A DNA stretch of 64,000 bases, from assembly GCA_030272585.1 (NCBI GenBank), contig BSYQ01000008.1:2976001-3040000 (forward strand), given 5' to 3'. Below the pieces are notes generated by a model that saw only the letters and a program-made list of their open reading frames with translations, made no database searches and was not told the DNA's origin. Source of the DNA: Bryopsis sp. KO-2023 (taxonomy: Eukaryota; Chlorophyta; Ulvophyceae; Bryopsidales; Bryopsidaceae). The position numbers were made by a program, and so were the translations under genes. Shown in pieces: positions 1 to 12,656 of this stretch (within the stretch, counting starts at the first letter, position 1; each line of letters opens with the position of its first letter).

Positions 1-1843
1 ATCACTTGACAGCACATGTGTAAAACGTGGTGGAAAACCCACCTGAGGACAAGCTGGACCATATGGCTTATCAGTGAGTCAACTTCTTATTGAATATGCC
101 AAAACCACCAGTTTTACATGCCAAAAAAGGAAACTTTCCATAGTGACAGTGCGACACTTGACAGATGCGACACCGAAGTTAAACGTGACTTCGACAAATG
201 TGGTTAAAGCGTTCCATGTGGTTAAAGCGTTCCATACGGCTACTAACCTTTGTGAAACAGATATATGTTGAAGATGGAAGTACAAAATATGAAATCAAGA
301 TAAGTTATCTTTGGCAATAAGGATGTGTGAGTGCTCTGTGGCACTTGGACTTGTGAGTCATACAGCGACTGCATTCAGAAAATTATGCAACAACATTTCA
401 GTATTTTCAAAAGAAATGTATGTATTTTTAAAGAAATGTATATGTGCACTAAGTGTAAAGGAGTTTTTCTGTTTGGACGAAACCCCTGCAAATTGGTCTA
501 TGAAGCAACAATTAATCAACAGCAACGAGACATTTGTGTCAGACAGGTGCATAACATGACAACCATTTTCTTAAAAGAAAACTCTGATTCAAAGACTTCC
601 ATTTTCAGACTACCAAGAAAAACCCGATCAGACCTGGCTATCTGTTCCCATCCCTTTTTCTTTTTGTTCAAACTGCAAACTCCAAAAGAAAAAAAGTAGT
701 GGCTTTTTCCCTCTAATAAGCAATAAACCACCGTTTTTCTTCTGGGAATCGCTCAATGGACTTTTCCAAAATACCAACTTGTCCGAACTCTCAAAAGTAC
801 CTGTAATTTTTCTTCATTTTTTTCCATTTCTTTTTCTTTTTTTCTGGCCTGTGTGGAAAGAGAGGTATTCCCGCTGTTATTGATCCTCTCTTTCAAGCTT
901 CTGGAACATCCCACAACAAATAAAAGGAAAAAAAAATAAATCCAAAATCCCTCAAAATAATAATGAAAGGCCTATTGTCAAAAACGATACGGCCGGCGCT
1001 CATAGAGCGCACATATTGAAACGACTTGTATTTTCCATCATAATAAAAAAAACTAATACCAAAAAAAAAAGCCCCAAAAAAATGAAAAAAAAAAAAAACC
1101 GAAGTGAAGAATCATAATAATTATTCCTGAAAACCCCCCTTTTCTTCTTGTCCTTTTCCATCTCTCACTCTTTTTCTCTCACTCCTTTCTATGAGGACTG
1201 AGAGAGCAAAACGAGAAAAAAAATGAAACTTATCGAAAATCTCACAAGAAGCCAATACATACTCGCTGTTATTTGCAACAAATATGCAAACAAATACAAT
1301 CAAAAATCATTCGTCAGGAGGCTCTCTCACACACCTCGGCGCTCTGATATAATAAAACCTTCAAAGTCCGAGCCCCAATGTATTTTTTTTTCTTTTTTCT
1401 TTTTCGCCCCTGGTGTATATATATATATATGTTTGCTTGATACACAATGTATGGTAGATCTGTTTTGTCAAAAGTTTTTTTTCCCCTTTTTTCCTTTTTC
1501 TTTTTCGTCCCGTTCTCCTATCATGAAGCATCCCATCCAAATTAACTTTGGGAGGAGAGGTGGGGGCTTTGCTCAATAAGCAATTTGTTTCTCGCTCTTT
1601 TTTTTTGTTTTTCCTAAAGAATTTGATTCTTTTTTCCTTTTTTTCTTTTCGTATACATAAAAATCTTTTTCCACCTTTTTCGTTGTACATCTTGACCCCC
1701 CCTCCCTGCAACATTTTTTTTCCGCACAAATATGACATATAACACATTAAAAATGAAAGGGAAAAAAAAATAATGATTAGCTTCAGAAAAAAAACTTGAA
1801 GCAAATCATTTCTTCTTTTTCTTCTTTTTTTTGTTTTTGGGCC
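1..1843. other. Gene-free AT-rich segment
   Basis: No open frame here resembles a protein family. The longest plus-strand frame, 331-699 (122 codons), has no recognisable motif and sits in low-complexity sequence. From about 780 onward the sequence is dominated by poly(T) and poly(A) runs. It lies downstream of the leftward PPR gene and probably includes its 3' UTR. Confidence 0.6.
201..235. repeat. 18-bp tandem duplication
   Basis: The unit TGGTTAAAGCGTTCCATG occurs at 201-218 and again, less its last base, at 219-235. It is a perfect two-copy direct repeat in otherwise non-repetitive sequence. Confidence 0.85.
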
Positions 1844-2890
1844 TCACCCCATGGAGGAGCCAACTTCGACACTCGACTTTATCGTCCATTGCACTTGCAA
1901 GGTCGACGCCGGTGTCTGCATTCCAACAGCTCTGTTCAATTTCAACATCGCACTCTCTTTGGCTTTCTTTTTCCCCGTCCCGTTTTTGATACAGTTATCC
2001 AGCACCGCAGAAACCTTGCCTTCATCCAGATTTTCCCCCTGTCTGATTTTCGCGAGGGACGCCGCCACACTCTTCCAGTCTCCCTTCGTCAAAAGCCTTG
2101 CCAGGCAGTTGTACGTCTTCAACGGAATTTCGATACCCGCCAGCAAAATTTCCTGCAGAAGGAAAGCGCCGACGTCCAGCCGCTCCGTTTCTTCTGCGAC
2201 CCTCATCATCCAGTGGCAGGTGGGGGAATCCACCGGAACCCCAGCCATTTGCATACTCAGAAACATTTCGATCGCCAGCCCACAATCCCGCTGCTCCGCA
2301 CACCCCCGAATAAAGTCACGGTAGCATTTTCTGGGCAGCGCCTTCCCGCTGGCGTGGATCCGGTCGATCGCGTCCGCCGCCAGCGTCAGGTTTTTCCTGC
2401 CAAGGTACGATTCCACCACGCACAGCAGCGTTGAGGAACTCGGGGTCATGCCTAGGCACCCCATTTCTTCGTACAGCTCGATCGCCTTATCGTGACGCCC
2501 GGATCGGTGGCACTCAGGAATGAGCGCCTCGAAAACGAAAGAGGTAGGTTTAAGAGTAGGGTCGGCCCGCGCAACAGACTTCATCTTTTCGTAAACCTCG
2601 AGGGCTCTCCCACACGCCTTGGCACCGCAGCACACCGAGATCGTGGCGGAGTAAGAAAACGCGTTGGGTCGGACCCCCTTCGATAACATGCGCTCCCCGC
2701 ACATGGCGTCGAAAACTTCCAAAGCTTTTTTCCACCTGCCCGATCTGCCGCAGGTTGCGATCAACATGGTGAACCCGCGCTCGCCGATGTCGAACGCGCT
2801 CGCCTCGATCGCACGTTGGATCTCGCCCGTGCCCGCCTGGGCGGATTTCAGAAAGGAACGGAGGGCTGCCATGTTGCACGCTCCTCCCAT
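1844..2890 (-). CDS. Pentatricopeptide repeat (PPR) protein, intronless
   Basis: The 348-residue ORF consists of tandem degenerate helical hairpins ending in the PPR-like pattern A-hydrophobic-E-hydrophobic-(F/Y)-x-x-M: ALEVFDAM (about residues 56-63), ALEVYEKM (about 95), AIELYEEM (about 135), and AIEMFLSM (about 205), with weaker units after. About seven repeats are visible, so it resembles a short P-class PPR. Such proteins bind organellar RNA and act in processing, stability or translation in chloroplasts or mitochondria. No E/DYW editing domain is present; the tail is Lys-rich then polar. Start choice is the first ATG at 2890; ATG at 2872 (residue 7) is equally possible. No clear transit peptide is visible, so targeting is unproven. 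Lack of introns contrasts with the other genes here but is common for PPR genes in plants. It is divergently arranged with the expansin gene. Confidence 0.88.
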   Translation of the reverse strand: MGGACNMAALRSFLKSAQAGTGEIQRAIEASAFDIGERGFTMLIATCGRSGRWKKALEVFDAMCGERMLSKGVRPNAFSYSATISVCCGAKACGRALEVYEKMKSVARADPTLKPTSFVFEALIPECHRSGRHDKAIELYEEMGCLGMTPSSSTLLCVVESYLGRKNLTLAADAIDRIHASGKALPRKCYRDFIRGCAEQRDCGLAIEMFLSMQMAGVPVDSPTCHWMMRVAEETERLDVGAFLLQEILLAGIEIPLKTYNCLARLLTKGDWKSVAASLAKIRQGENLDEGKVSAVLDNCIKNGTGKKKAKESAMLKLNRAVGMQTPASTLQVQWTIKSSVEVGSSMG

Positions 2891-3658
2891 CTTGGACTGA
2901 CAGATTTCAAGGTTTTCGGAGTCTAAAAATCACGAACAAAACTATTCGTCGGCATACAAGGTTGAAGGCGCGCGAACAGGTGCTGCAGGGTCAAGAACGC
3001 CAGGGTTGTATCAATTTTCACCCAACTCAAAATCAAATATTCGCCTGGGGCCCTTGGTGGGATGGCCAGCCTGGGGGGGGGGCACGTCTACAGGACGCGT
3101 TTTTTTTGCTCCGAGTTCGCTGTCACACCATTTATTTTAGTTTAGGATCTTCCGTATCAGGCATGGAAAAAACACCCGCCTTCATTTTGTCCGACATCAG
3201 GAAAGGATATTGATTTTTGTTCTGTTTGAATTCAAACACAACTTCGAAGTTGTGAAGCCAACAGTGAAGAATGGCGGCGTTTCTTTGTTTGGCACAACGG
3301 ACAGATGTTTACCTCTCTGCCCTTTCCTTCGCTTGGTCAACGCCTCCGATCCCTCGCAATTCCTGAAAGACGGCCTCGAGTGCCAACGAACGAACACAAC
3401 AGAAAGAATTTGGTCCAGCAATTTGGCAGCAAACCTCGTTGTCCCCAGGATGGACCTCAACATGATGTGACCGCATCTCAAGCGCCAAGGATCAGATGGG
3501 ACCTACAGAGCCCTGCCCTTGTTCAAAATTCTCGCGATCCCATCCCTGCACCATATCTATTGGCGCGAAAAAAGTCGGAACAAGCTTTTTTCTGCGGGAG
3601 AATTCGTTGTCTTGAAAAAGGGAAGGCAGCCGCCGCCACGTCCCTGAACGCGCGCACG
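2891..3658. promoter_or_regulatory. Divergent promoter region, PPR / expansin
   Basis: These 768 bases separate the ATG of the leftward PPR gene from the ATG of the rightward expansin gene, so both promoters should lie here. The sequence is less homopolymeric than most spacers. The frame of the expansin first exon stays open upstream to 3305, but the hydrophobic signal peptide begins only at 3659, so the upstream part is taken as 5' UTR. No TATA box is obvious. Confidence 0.5.
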
Positions 3659-6297
3659 ATGTCGATTCCAACCGTTATTCTTCTGATCGTGTTGAGCGCA
3701 CCATGCGCCATGTGCATACTGAATGAAAAAGGAATAGAGTTTTTCAAGCAACTGTTGCCCACCGAGGATACCTTGCACAGCGGCGATCGATCGGATGGAT
3801 GGAGGGTGGGACGCGGGACTTTCTACGGGAACGAACCGTGGTTGTGGAGCATTCACGAGGGAAGCTGTGGATACGGATACATCTGGGAGGATGAGCCCCT
3901 TGGTTGGGATGTGGCTGCGCTGCCAGACGTACATTACGAGTTTGCCGGGAGCTGTGGGTAGGCTGATCGATTTTCGTTCTACGGATCTAAACTCTAAAAC
4001 TCCATTGGTGGATATCAGCGCTTTTTTTTTCTTTTCTTTTCTTTTCTGCCCGAGAAAAGAGCTTGGGCTTTTATTGCCTGGGTCGAGAAATTGAAAACGG
4101 AGTGTACGCACCTCTCCTCAAAAAAATGAAAGGTCTCATGTGATTTTCGCCACCCACGTGATAAAAAGTGGTACTTCAACATGGAATCTTGCGATCGCTT
4201 GGTTGTGGCTTGAGCGGACCTTTGCTAATCCACTTCACCCTTTTCTGATCTTTCTTGTTCAGCCATTTTGCACTTTTACTAATATATGTTTGGCAAAATA
4301 ACCAACAGGACTTGTTATGAGGTGGCATGCGATGCGATGAACTTCAAGGACAACTATGGCAATCATCTGGATCGATCCCATGTCTGTCACAACCCTGATG
4401 AGTCTGTCGTCGTTCGAATCACCGACACTTGCCCCTGCAATTACCTGACAAACTCCTACTCCAATAAAAGATGGTGAGTCCAAGTGTCAGGATATACCCT
4501 GCATTAGGGGGGGCTTTTTTTGCTCTTTTTTGAAAAAAAATTCGTTTGGTGACCCGGTGGGATTGGTGTGGGTTGTTGAACTTTGTCAAGATGATGGTAA
4601 CTTGTGAATTTGTGTGTGGATGCTGGTCTGCACTTGTGGGCACATGTTGGCAGATATAAACTGGAAATGCAAGATTTCAGCTAGAGTAACCAACCTTTCA
4701 TGTGGATTCTGTTGTTAAGGTGCTGCGGTGACATGGATCACTTCGATTTGTCAGTGTGGGCCTTCGAAAAGGTGATCCGCCTGAAATTTGCCATCCAATC
4801 AACATAAGAAGCTGTACATTTCTGGTCGCCCTCTCTCCACTCCTGTTCTCCTGGCTGCATTCCCGTAAAGGGGTGAATTTCAAAAAAGGAAGGGGGGGGG
4901 GGTCGTTGTTTTTGTACCTGGTTTTCGTTGGCTCGTATTCACTCGTCTGACATGTCAGTTATGTTGAAATCCACAGCTGGCCGATGCAAAGTGGGGTGTG
5001 ATTGGGTTGAAGTATCGCCCGGTGTCTTGCGATTATGTCCCTCCAAATCCAGCGTCTCCTATTGCTAACCCCACTCCGGGAGAAAGCCCGACCAAGCCGA
5101 GACCCTGGTGGCTTCCGAAAGCTGGCCAGTCCCCTGCATGTACGTCAAAAATTCTGAAGAACGGCACACTCAGTTATTGTAGTTGTGTCATCGTTGCTCA
5201 GACTGGGGTCATTCAATACAGCAAAGAGGGATCAAATAGGGAAATTGTAGGTCTTTCTTTTTTCTTACCTATGTTTGGGAGACCACCTATTTTGAGAGAG
5301 ATTTTTCTTTCTGTTTTGAGTGCATGAGCAAGCTGGCATCCAAATATGCATTTCCCCCTCGAACTTTCATTGTCTGACACCTCTTTTTTTTGTTTTTTGT
5401 TTTTTTTTTTTTGGGGGGGGGTTGCTTTTTTTTACTATTTGTGGAGGAAAAGGGAATGCAAGCTAAAAACGGCACTAAAATCATTCTTTTTTTGCTTTTT
5501 TCGGTTCCTTGGGGACTCGCAGCTGATGCACCGGTGGAAAACCCAATCCAGCCATCCCAGTCTGCACCTGTGAGCGTGTATTCTGGTGGCCTCCAGGATT
5601 CGTGGTGGGAAAAGTCCTGGAATTCCCAGAGGGTGTTTGGATGGAAGGGACCATCTGGGGGCGATGCTTTTTGCAGCGAGGTCGACAGGTATGGAGCTTT
5701 GGCATTGGGTGCGAAAGGATCCGATTTCGACAATCACGTTTCCCTGGAAATGTGGATAAGAACAGCGGATGGCATCCCAGAGGTCAAGCTGCAACTATCT
5801 GGAGCTAAAGGGGTGAGTGCTTGTTCCAAGACCCTGTTGTGGTGAAAGAAGAAACACGTGAAATCGGTGATACATATATATATATATATATATTGGCATT
5901 GTTAATTGGAGGATGGATCATCACCAGCAGGCCACTTTATTTTGGGCGCATGCCCGAAACACCGAAAATATAATTGCACTTCTGTTTGGTATTTTTTGTT
6001 GAGAAAAAGTGTGGTTTTGTTGTTGAAATTTTCTAATTTTTTTCATGCCACGTGCAGGAATGCGGGATGGTTTCTCTGAAAGACCTTCAACCTGCTGGTG
6101 AAAGCAATGGGTATTCTCGCTATACGATTTACCTGGGTCTCTTCGATTTCGGGGCCCACCATGCCAGAATCACAGCTTTCGCCTCCGAATTCAGGGGGTG
6201 TGGTGGCAACTCAGCAGCCGATGTACAAGATCTTTTCATCAGAAACGATCAAGGCCGAAAGCAGTTCATCTGCGTCGATAACGTGCAACTGATATAA
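3659..6297 (+). CDS. Expansin with non-canonical C-terminal domain
   Basis: Six exons: 3659-3957, 4309-4473, 4720-4771, 4977-5139, 5523-5812, 6058-6297; all junctions are GT-AG and phases close to 402 residues. Residues 1-20 form a signal peptide. The expansin double-psi barrel follows: GSCGTCYEVAC (about 98-108), VVVRITDTCPC, SNKRWCCGD, and the HFDLS motif (H162-F163-D164), whose Asp is the conserved polar-site residue; KWGVIGLKYRPVSC closes the domain near 193. Family knowledge: expansins loosen cellulose/xyloglucan contacts in the wall without hydrolysis. A Pro-rich linker (about 195-235) follows. Residues about 236-402 do not look like the usual CBM63 partner: they start VYSGGLQDSWWEKSW and resemble a jelly-roll carbohydrate-binding sandwich with four or five Cys. 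The exon 4/5 junction (5139/5523) lies in the poorly conserved linker and is the least certain. Intron 4 holds a T(12)G(9) block at 5401-5421. Confidence 0.88.
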
Positions 6298-8505
6298 TTA
6301 ATTCGTGAAAATTAAAGAAAAATGCACTTCCCACATGGAAATGCTCCACTGGTGGGTAGGTGTCGTATTTGCACCTATTTATTTCACAGATTCCTATGGT
6401 TCTGTTTCTAATTTCGGGCCTTCCCCTTTTCAAATGATAATCGTTTTCCATCTCCTGGAATTTGAGCTTGGTTTTCTTTTCTTTTTTCAGTTAATGGGTT
6501 TGGGAAGAGGGGTTTCATATTTGTGCTAATTGTGATGTGGGGAGTACCTGATCATCTAAGTCATTTTTTTTTCTTACGGCCGTTTTTTTTAATTTGCTGA
6601 AAAGGAGAACACACAAAAAGAAAATACTTATCTGACCCCTCTTGGATGCATGCATCTGTTTTTTGTTTTTGCATGCAATATGGGCAACTCCCCAATTCTC
6701 CAAGCAGTGGGCGAATAATTTGCATAAAGAAAGAAAGAAATGATTTTTTTCGAAGCTTTCCAAAAAAAAAGTAAAAAAAGAAACTCTTTTTGAATTGCAC
6801 CCCTTCCTTTATCTGCATCGGCATTTCACCAGGATAGGTTCTTTGGTTAAGTTGGCCAGAATTTCATCCAGACAATATTTTGTTGATTGTTTCTGGTGGG
6901 ATCTGCTTTCTTTTATGTGTCAGTGTGTGTTTATGTCTTTTTGCCCCTTTTTTTTCTTTTTTTCAAACACGATTTTTAATAAGGTTTTTCTAACGTAAAG
7001 GTTTTAATGGACTGAAAAAAAGAAAAAAAGAAAATGGGCTGATGATAGAGGAAGGGGGAGACAGAAAAAGAAACAAAAAAAGGGAAAAAAAAAGTTTTCG
7101 ATCACTACAGCATGAAAACGACTTAGTCATGATGTACATTATTATATGCACAAATAATGTGCAATATGGCAGATTGTTTTTCTATTTTTATTTTCAAATC
7201 AATAATTGTGGTGATGGGGAGGCTTCGTTACCTTGTGCCAACTGGGCGGGGAAATGGGTTCGAGACTTGACCTTGGCAAATAAAACGAGGGAGGGGGAAG
7301 AATTATATTTGTGCGGGAGAAAAGTTGTGTGGAAAAAAAACAGAAAGATGTAAAGAAGAAACATTGGGTGGATTGGTGGGAGAAGTAAAAGTTTGCACAT
7401 GCCAAAATCTAATCCCCCCATACGGAACCTATTGCACTTTTTTTCAATGAAAACCGAGGAGTTGTGCATCTCCCCTGAACTTTTGTTTTATGAGCAAAAC
7501 CATCCCAACCCTTGGAATCTGGGTGGGTCCCTTTCTGCCTGTTATCGGGCTGCAGCTGAGTGCTGCTGAACTTCAGTAAAGAACAAGTAGAAGAAACCAG
7601 GCTGTTCAGAGAAAAGGTAAATGAGATTGGGACTTCTCGACACCCCATTCAGCCACATTCGATACCTATCAACACCACCCCACTGACCTGTTATGAAATT
7701 TTTCAATCACTGTATTGTGGGACTGGATGGATGGAGGGGGAGTCCAAAATGGTGCAAATCACGAAATGGATGAAAACAAATATGGATTTTTTGAATTGAG
7801 AATTGAGAGTAATGTGCCTCATTCCTCAGTTTGGTTTGGGTGAGCACTGTACTGTAGGAGAACAGGAACAGGTGAAACAGCGGTTTCGAAAGAGGAATAA
7901 AGATAAAATTGAGTAGCCCTCATCGAACCTTGTGGAGGTATAGCACAGAATCAATTCGAAAGAACACTTGGAACTTTTGGCAACAATGTCAACAGTTGTT
8001 TGAGAAGAAAAAATTAACTACATCACTCCAACAATTCCCTTAAAAACAAAAATAGAAAAGGAAAACAAAAAAAATAGACGACCCTGAAAAGACACCTTCC
8101 CAAGTTGGCTAGGGGCCCTGCCGAGCAAACGCACAGATCATCAATGCAAAACAAAAGTTAAAATTCAAATGCTGATCCCCTCTCTCTCTCTGTTCCACCC
8201 TACACCGTACCAAATAAAAATATAACACTACCCGATATTCCAACCTGCAAAAAAGCTGGCTGGACTTTCCTCACGTCTGTTCCATACACTGCATTCCTTG
8301 CCATCTTCAACTCCTATTTTAAGGACCCGACCCTCCATTCTGAAAAAAACCCTCTTTTTCTCATGGTTTTTCTCGACCCCCCTCCCCCAATTGTAATGCT
8401 TAGGATAACAATCTTATTCACCTTCCCCCCTTCTCCTCTCTCTCTTTTTAATTGCACTTTTTTACCTCCAGTTTTTAAATCCCTTTTCTTTTTCCCTAAC
8501 ATAAC
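6298..8505. other. Convergent spacer, expansin / sugar transporter
   Basis: This is shared 3' flank of the rightward expansin gene and the leftward transporter. It is AT-rich with many homopolymer runs, and no frame shows family motifs. An AATTAAAG stretch just past the expansin stop (6308-6317) may relate to polyadenylation, but there is no strong signal. Confidence 0.5.
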
Positions 8506-11500
8506 TTAGTCCCTGGCAGTCCTCGAGTCCACAGTTATTTCAATGGCCCGGTTTTCGCTTCCTTTAGAATTCAGCAAAGGAACGCTGGTTGAAGGTGGGG
8601 CGGCGGGTGTTAGGGAGCTGTAATATCCATAACTAATCATACCTGCGTGGAAAAAGAAAAACAGCAAAAATAAAACATTGGTGTATTCTCCCAGGAGTCT
8701 CTGGACCGAACTGACCAAATACACAGTATGTCAGTCATAGCACATCTTGGTTTGACTTCCTTCATCCCTGACCACCCTCCTCTTCTAAAGAAAGAAAAAA
8801 AGTTCGCAGATTAAAAAAAATAACGAGGAAACGCTCTTGATAAATGGAATCAAAACACTTGCTTTGGTCGTTTCAATTCTGAATCAGTTGATAACTCTGA
8901 CAAGACCTACCCCATGAACGACAGTTTCACAACCCATCACTAGGTGCTAGTAGGATCTGTTTTTCCGTATCTCTTTTTTCTTCTAAGGAACAATTTTCTG
9001 TTCCTCCTTTTTTTGTTTTTAAACGGAAAGAAAGGCAACATGAAACCAACCCTTGCAGACAGACAATCAGTAAGCATTCCACATGAGCCCTCTTTTGTCC
9101 CTCCCCCCCGCATACCTGCCACAGCAACAGACATCCCCATGAGTTGCTTTGGGGAGATGGTCTCGTGAAACAGCAACACGCCCCCCGTTAAAACCATGAA
9201 TGTTTTGGTGTGTCCCATCACTTGGAAAGTGACGGCGGAAAACCGGCCCAAGCACATGAACGAGGAAAGGTTGACTAGCACTGCCACCATGGACGATGCA
9301 GCCAAGAGAGTGATCGCTGGATGGGTGTACACGTAGTTGTGAACCCAATTTCCGGTGATGAATCTGTCTAGAAGAGGGCCCAACAGGATCAGCAACATCC
9401 CCTGTGGTGTTTCGTGGAACCAAAAAAAAAAAAAAGAAAAAAAAATCACGATATTTTCCCTCCGCAAAAATTTAAATTTAATGAGTGCCAGTTTTGTCAA
9501 CTGTAGAATGAATTAATTTTAGGAAATGGTTAGGGATGCTCACACACACAGACGGAATCAATCCTGAAACCTGATGAATAACATTTGAAAACAGAAATGG
9601 GGAGCAAACCACTTCTTTCGGGATGGAGGGACACATCACAGTGGTCACTAGCCAAGAAAACTACATTCATTCTTTCTGGGTTGCAAGAAATGTTTTTTTT
9701 TCCCAGTTGACTCTTTTTTTCAGGGAAACATATTCAAGAAATCCTGCCCACCGTCAACATTCCTGCCCTGAGCAGCAGCTCAGAAGAGGACACTCCATGT
9801 TTCTTCTGCAAGTATCGGCACATGGTTTGCATGGTTCCAGTGGAAATGACAGAAATAATCACCATCAGCAACCCCATTCCGACCACCGTTATGTCAGTCA
9901 CCGTGACGGTTCCCACGCCCACGATGACCGCCGCAATGGAAATCAAAACGGGGGGGCTGAAGGTTTTTCCCAGCCAAAAATGCTCCAACAAGCATACGCA
10001 AGGGATGTTCAGCAGCTTGGCGATCTATCGGAGGCAAAGGGTTAAAAAAAAATAAAAAAATCACAACTTTCGAAACATAGGAGAAAAAAAACACAGAAAA
10101 TTTCCTGATTCCATCACTTACAAAATTTGTTTTCTTTGTTGTTAAGCGAAAGAACATCAACAGTGACTGGTTACAAAAAACTTCGCTGCTTCACCCCCCC
10201 CCCCCCCCAAAAAAAAAAAAAAGTCCGTTTCTTCTGGTTCAATGGTCACATTTAGTTTGACCAACTTATTAATGTGGCATTCCCCCCCCCAAAAAAAAAT
10301 CTGTTTCATCAAATCAGCCGTACCTGATAAAATCCCACAGAATTTATCATGAGGGATAGATTCAAAGAAACGATGCAGATCCCGTTAATCGCAACGAATC
10401 CCGCCATCTCTGGTGGCAAATCAACAAAGACACAACACAACCTCACATTTTAGCATGTCACTGAAACTATCCACCAGTTGTAATAGTTCTTTCACCTGTT
10501 TGCCCTTTTGAAATAAAAAAAATACTTTTACATATATATACATCGCATGCAAATGTGCAAGCATGCCTCTGACTTCCATCTAAAAATATATCTATTACTA
10601 TCGTTGCAACATTCCACCCCCCCCAAAAAAAATAAAAAATAAAAAATAAATAAAAAATAAATGATTGTTGATATGTCAGACTCACACCTTTCAATGGAAT
10701 TCCATTCCCATAGCCGATGAAGCCCAGCATTCGTAAAACATGCATCGCACCGGACGATGCCAGAAAATGAGCTCCAGTCAGAGTGACAACTGAACAAAAA
10801 GAAAAAGTTGAAACAAACAAAAAAACCCGGCAAAGTAGCATGCCATTGCACAAAATATATCTGTTGAAACAAGAAGCTGCCTGTGATTCTGTTTTTTCTT
10901 CTTCACTTTTTCTTGGTGAACCTATGATTTCGGGCAGGCGTATGTGCTTCTATTTCGACCATTATTTCCAGGCCCCACCATCGATTTAACACTTTCATTC
11001 CAAGAAGAATCAAAGGTCGATGGTGGAATGGAGGGAAGAAGTGTTTTTAACTAGATCCCAGGCATTGGGATTTTGGGCTATTGTTTTCTGAGGAACTGGG
11101 TCTACGTCACAGTAGAATGCTTAAAGAAATTTACACCAGTTTCATTTTTTTCTGATAAATTTAGAAAGGGCTCCACAGGCATTTCAGCCTAAATGAACTA
11201 AATTTTGATTAAAAAAAACTGAGAAGGGACTGTTTGGGGAAACCAACTACGGAATTGGAATGAAGGAAATTCGGGTTCAAGGGGGGGAAGATGCTTTCCC
11301 TTGCTCCCCTTGATTCACGGGTGAAATTCTCATGGAGGCGTCTTCTAGGTCCTTTTCTTTCTTAGATTAAAAAAAAAAGAAAAGGGTGATCCGAGACATA
11401 AACATCACATAGATTCATGCACGTTGGCAGTCTCGGAAATTGCACCAAATCTGGTCCTGGTCTACTATTCGAGGAAAGGGGGGGGGGGGATCCAGCTGTC

Positions 11501-11876
11501 GAATTACTCGTTCGCGCTCGCAGTGACGAAAGCTCTCAACGCGATCACGGACAGAGATTCTGTTTTCTGAAGGCAGAAACGCTGAAAATGACCTCCGTTC
11601 AACGATAGGTTTCGTCGCGAGCAAAAAAGTGAACACGGAATAGGAGAGGTGTCCAACGCCATTTGGCAACTCACTGAAGTTGAAGCCGTATCCCGACGTC
11701 CCGATCAGAAACTTGTTGACCATGATGATGAGAACCGAGGAAAATATGTTCAACGACATCGCCCCAGCATCCCCGACCACCTTCCCGAAGCTCGTCTTAT
11801 CGGACTCCATGCGGTTTTCGTCCGCGAGGACCGCAGAACGGTCGGGGGTAAGGGGACGTACAAACGAGCAGCCCAC
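8506..11876 (-). CDS. Nucleotide-sugar transporter, UXT-like (NST/TPT family)
   Basis: Six exons on the minus strand: 11876-11675, 10789-10688, 10409-10324, 10024-9752, 9401-9116, 8642-8506; total 361 residues. About ten membrane segments are expected and the sequence is uniformly hydrophobic. Recognisable blocks: LIIMVNKFLI (TM1), TLTGAHFL, SLMINSVGFYQIAKL, GVGTVTVTDI, and near the end VTFQVMGHTKTFMVLTGG with its GHxKT motif and MGMSVAVAGMISYGYYSS. This pattern best fits plant UDP-xylose transporters and neighbours in the KV/A/G clade; substrate is inferred, and UDP-galactose, UDP-rhamnose or UDP-glucuronate are alternatives. It should sit in the Golgi or ER membrane and supply wall polysaccharide synthesis. 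The exon 2/3 junction has two equivalent solutions (10688/10409 or 10686/10407). ATG at 11810 (residue 23) is an alternative start giving 339 residues. Introns carry C(n)A(n) blocks at 10194, 10282 and 10617. Confidence 0.9.
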
Positions 11877-12192
11877 GTGAAAGGATAGCGCGAAGTGCCC
11901 AGCTGCTTCGCTGGGTCGAATAATATCTTCCGGACAGGAATTGCAAGGAGTTCAGGAGGCAGAGGGGTTTTTCCCCACTCTCCCGCCAAAATTATTCGCG
12001 ATCGGAAAACGCGGATGTTGGAAACCATCGTTCTGATGTGACGAGCAGGGAAGGCCGTTTTCCTCGCGCGTTTTTGCTGTGTGCCTTTTTGGACGTGCTG
12101 TCACGCTTGATCCGATCCGAACGAAAAGCGGACGATTCGTGTAACGCCAAGCGAAACGCACCCTAATCTGTTGGATCGAAAAGGTTTCATTC
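11877..12192 (-). promoter_or_regulatory. Transporter 5' region, truncated by retrotransposon insertion
   Basis: Only 316 bases remain between the transporter ORF and the 3' LTR of the gypsy element. The transporter promoter and 5' UTR must lie here, inside the element, or beyond it. The segment is moderately GC-rich. The last five bases, CATTC (12188-12192), are the left copy of the target site duplication. Confidence 0.6.
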
Positions 12193-12356
12193 TGAAGGAT
12201 AAGACTCACTGAAAATCTTACACACAATCGTTCACTGTGGCCCAATTAATACTGCCCATTCAGTTGGTACAGTAACCCACACATTAACCGCCGACATTCT
12301 AACCACTTCCAATCCAGGCCAGTCCAACTAGTACACATGCACATGACTCCCGTACA
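12193..12356 (-). repeat. 3' LTR of gypsy element
   Basis: Read leftward it begins TGTACGGGAGTC and ends ATCCTTCA. It is identical over 164 bp to 17653-17816. Short LTRs of this size are known in several gypsy lineages. Being the downstream LTR, it faces the transporter gene and could act as promoter or terminator there. Confidence 0.97.
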
Positions 12357-12368
12357 GGCCTCCCCCAC
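12357..12368 (-). promoter_or_regulatory. Polypurine tract, putative
   Basis: Read on the minus strand this is a purine run (TGTGGGGGAGG followed by CC) directly upstream of the 3' LTR, the position expected for the plus-strand priming polypurine tract of an LTR retrotransposon. Confidence 0.6.
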
Positions 12369-12656
12369 AATGGTTAATCGTGCCCTCACGATTTACTTCA
12401 AAAATAGATGCCCAACAGCTTTCCCATTTTGTGAACACTTGTCCCAGTTTTTTCTTTCCTCTATTTGAACCATGCCCAGCAATACCACCCACTGACACTA
12501 TACCTTCCCTCAATATGTTCTCAATCAAAAATCAATACAAATCCTTTCCCCAATCTGTTCTTCCCATTCCTGTTCAGCATTCAAAAAAACTCACTTCCCC
12601 ACACTTCCATTCTTCAGTCAAAATTGCTCACATCAAAAAACAGGCTGGAAACTACC

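Noticed and set aside
331-699. 122-codon plus-strand ORF
   Set aside because: No motif, unusual composition and low-complexity end; no splice or start context supports it.
1796-2434. 212-codon plus-strand ORF
   Set aside because: It is antisense to the PPR gene, whose frame shows repeated family motifs; the plus frame has none.
10194-10222. Very long C and A runs as sequencing or assembly errors
   Set aside because: They recur with the same architecture at a dozen sites, so I report them as a feature, although exact run lengths should not be trusted.
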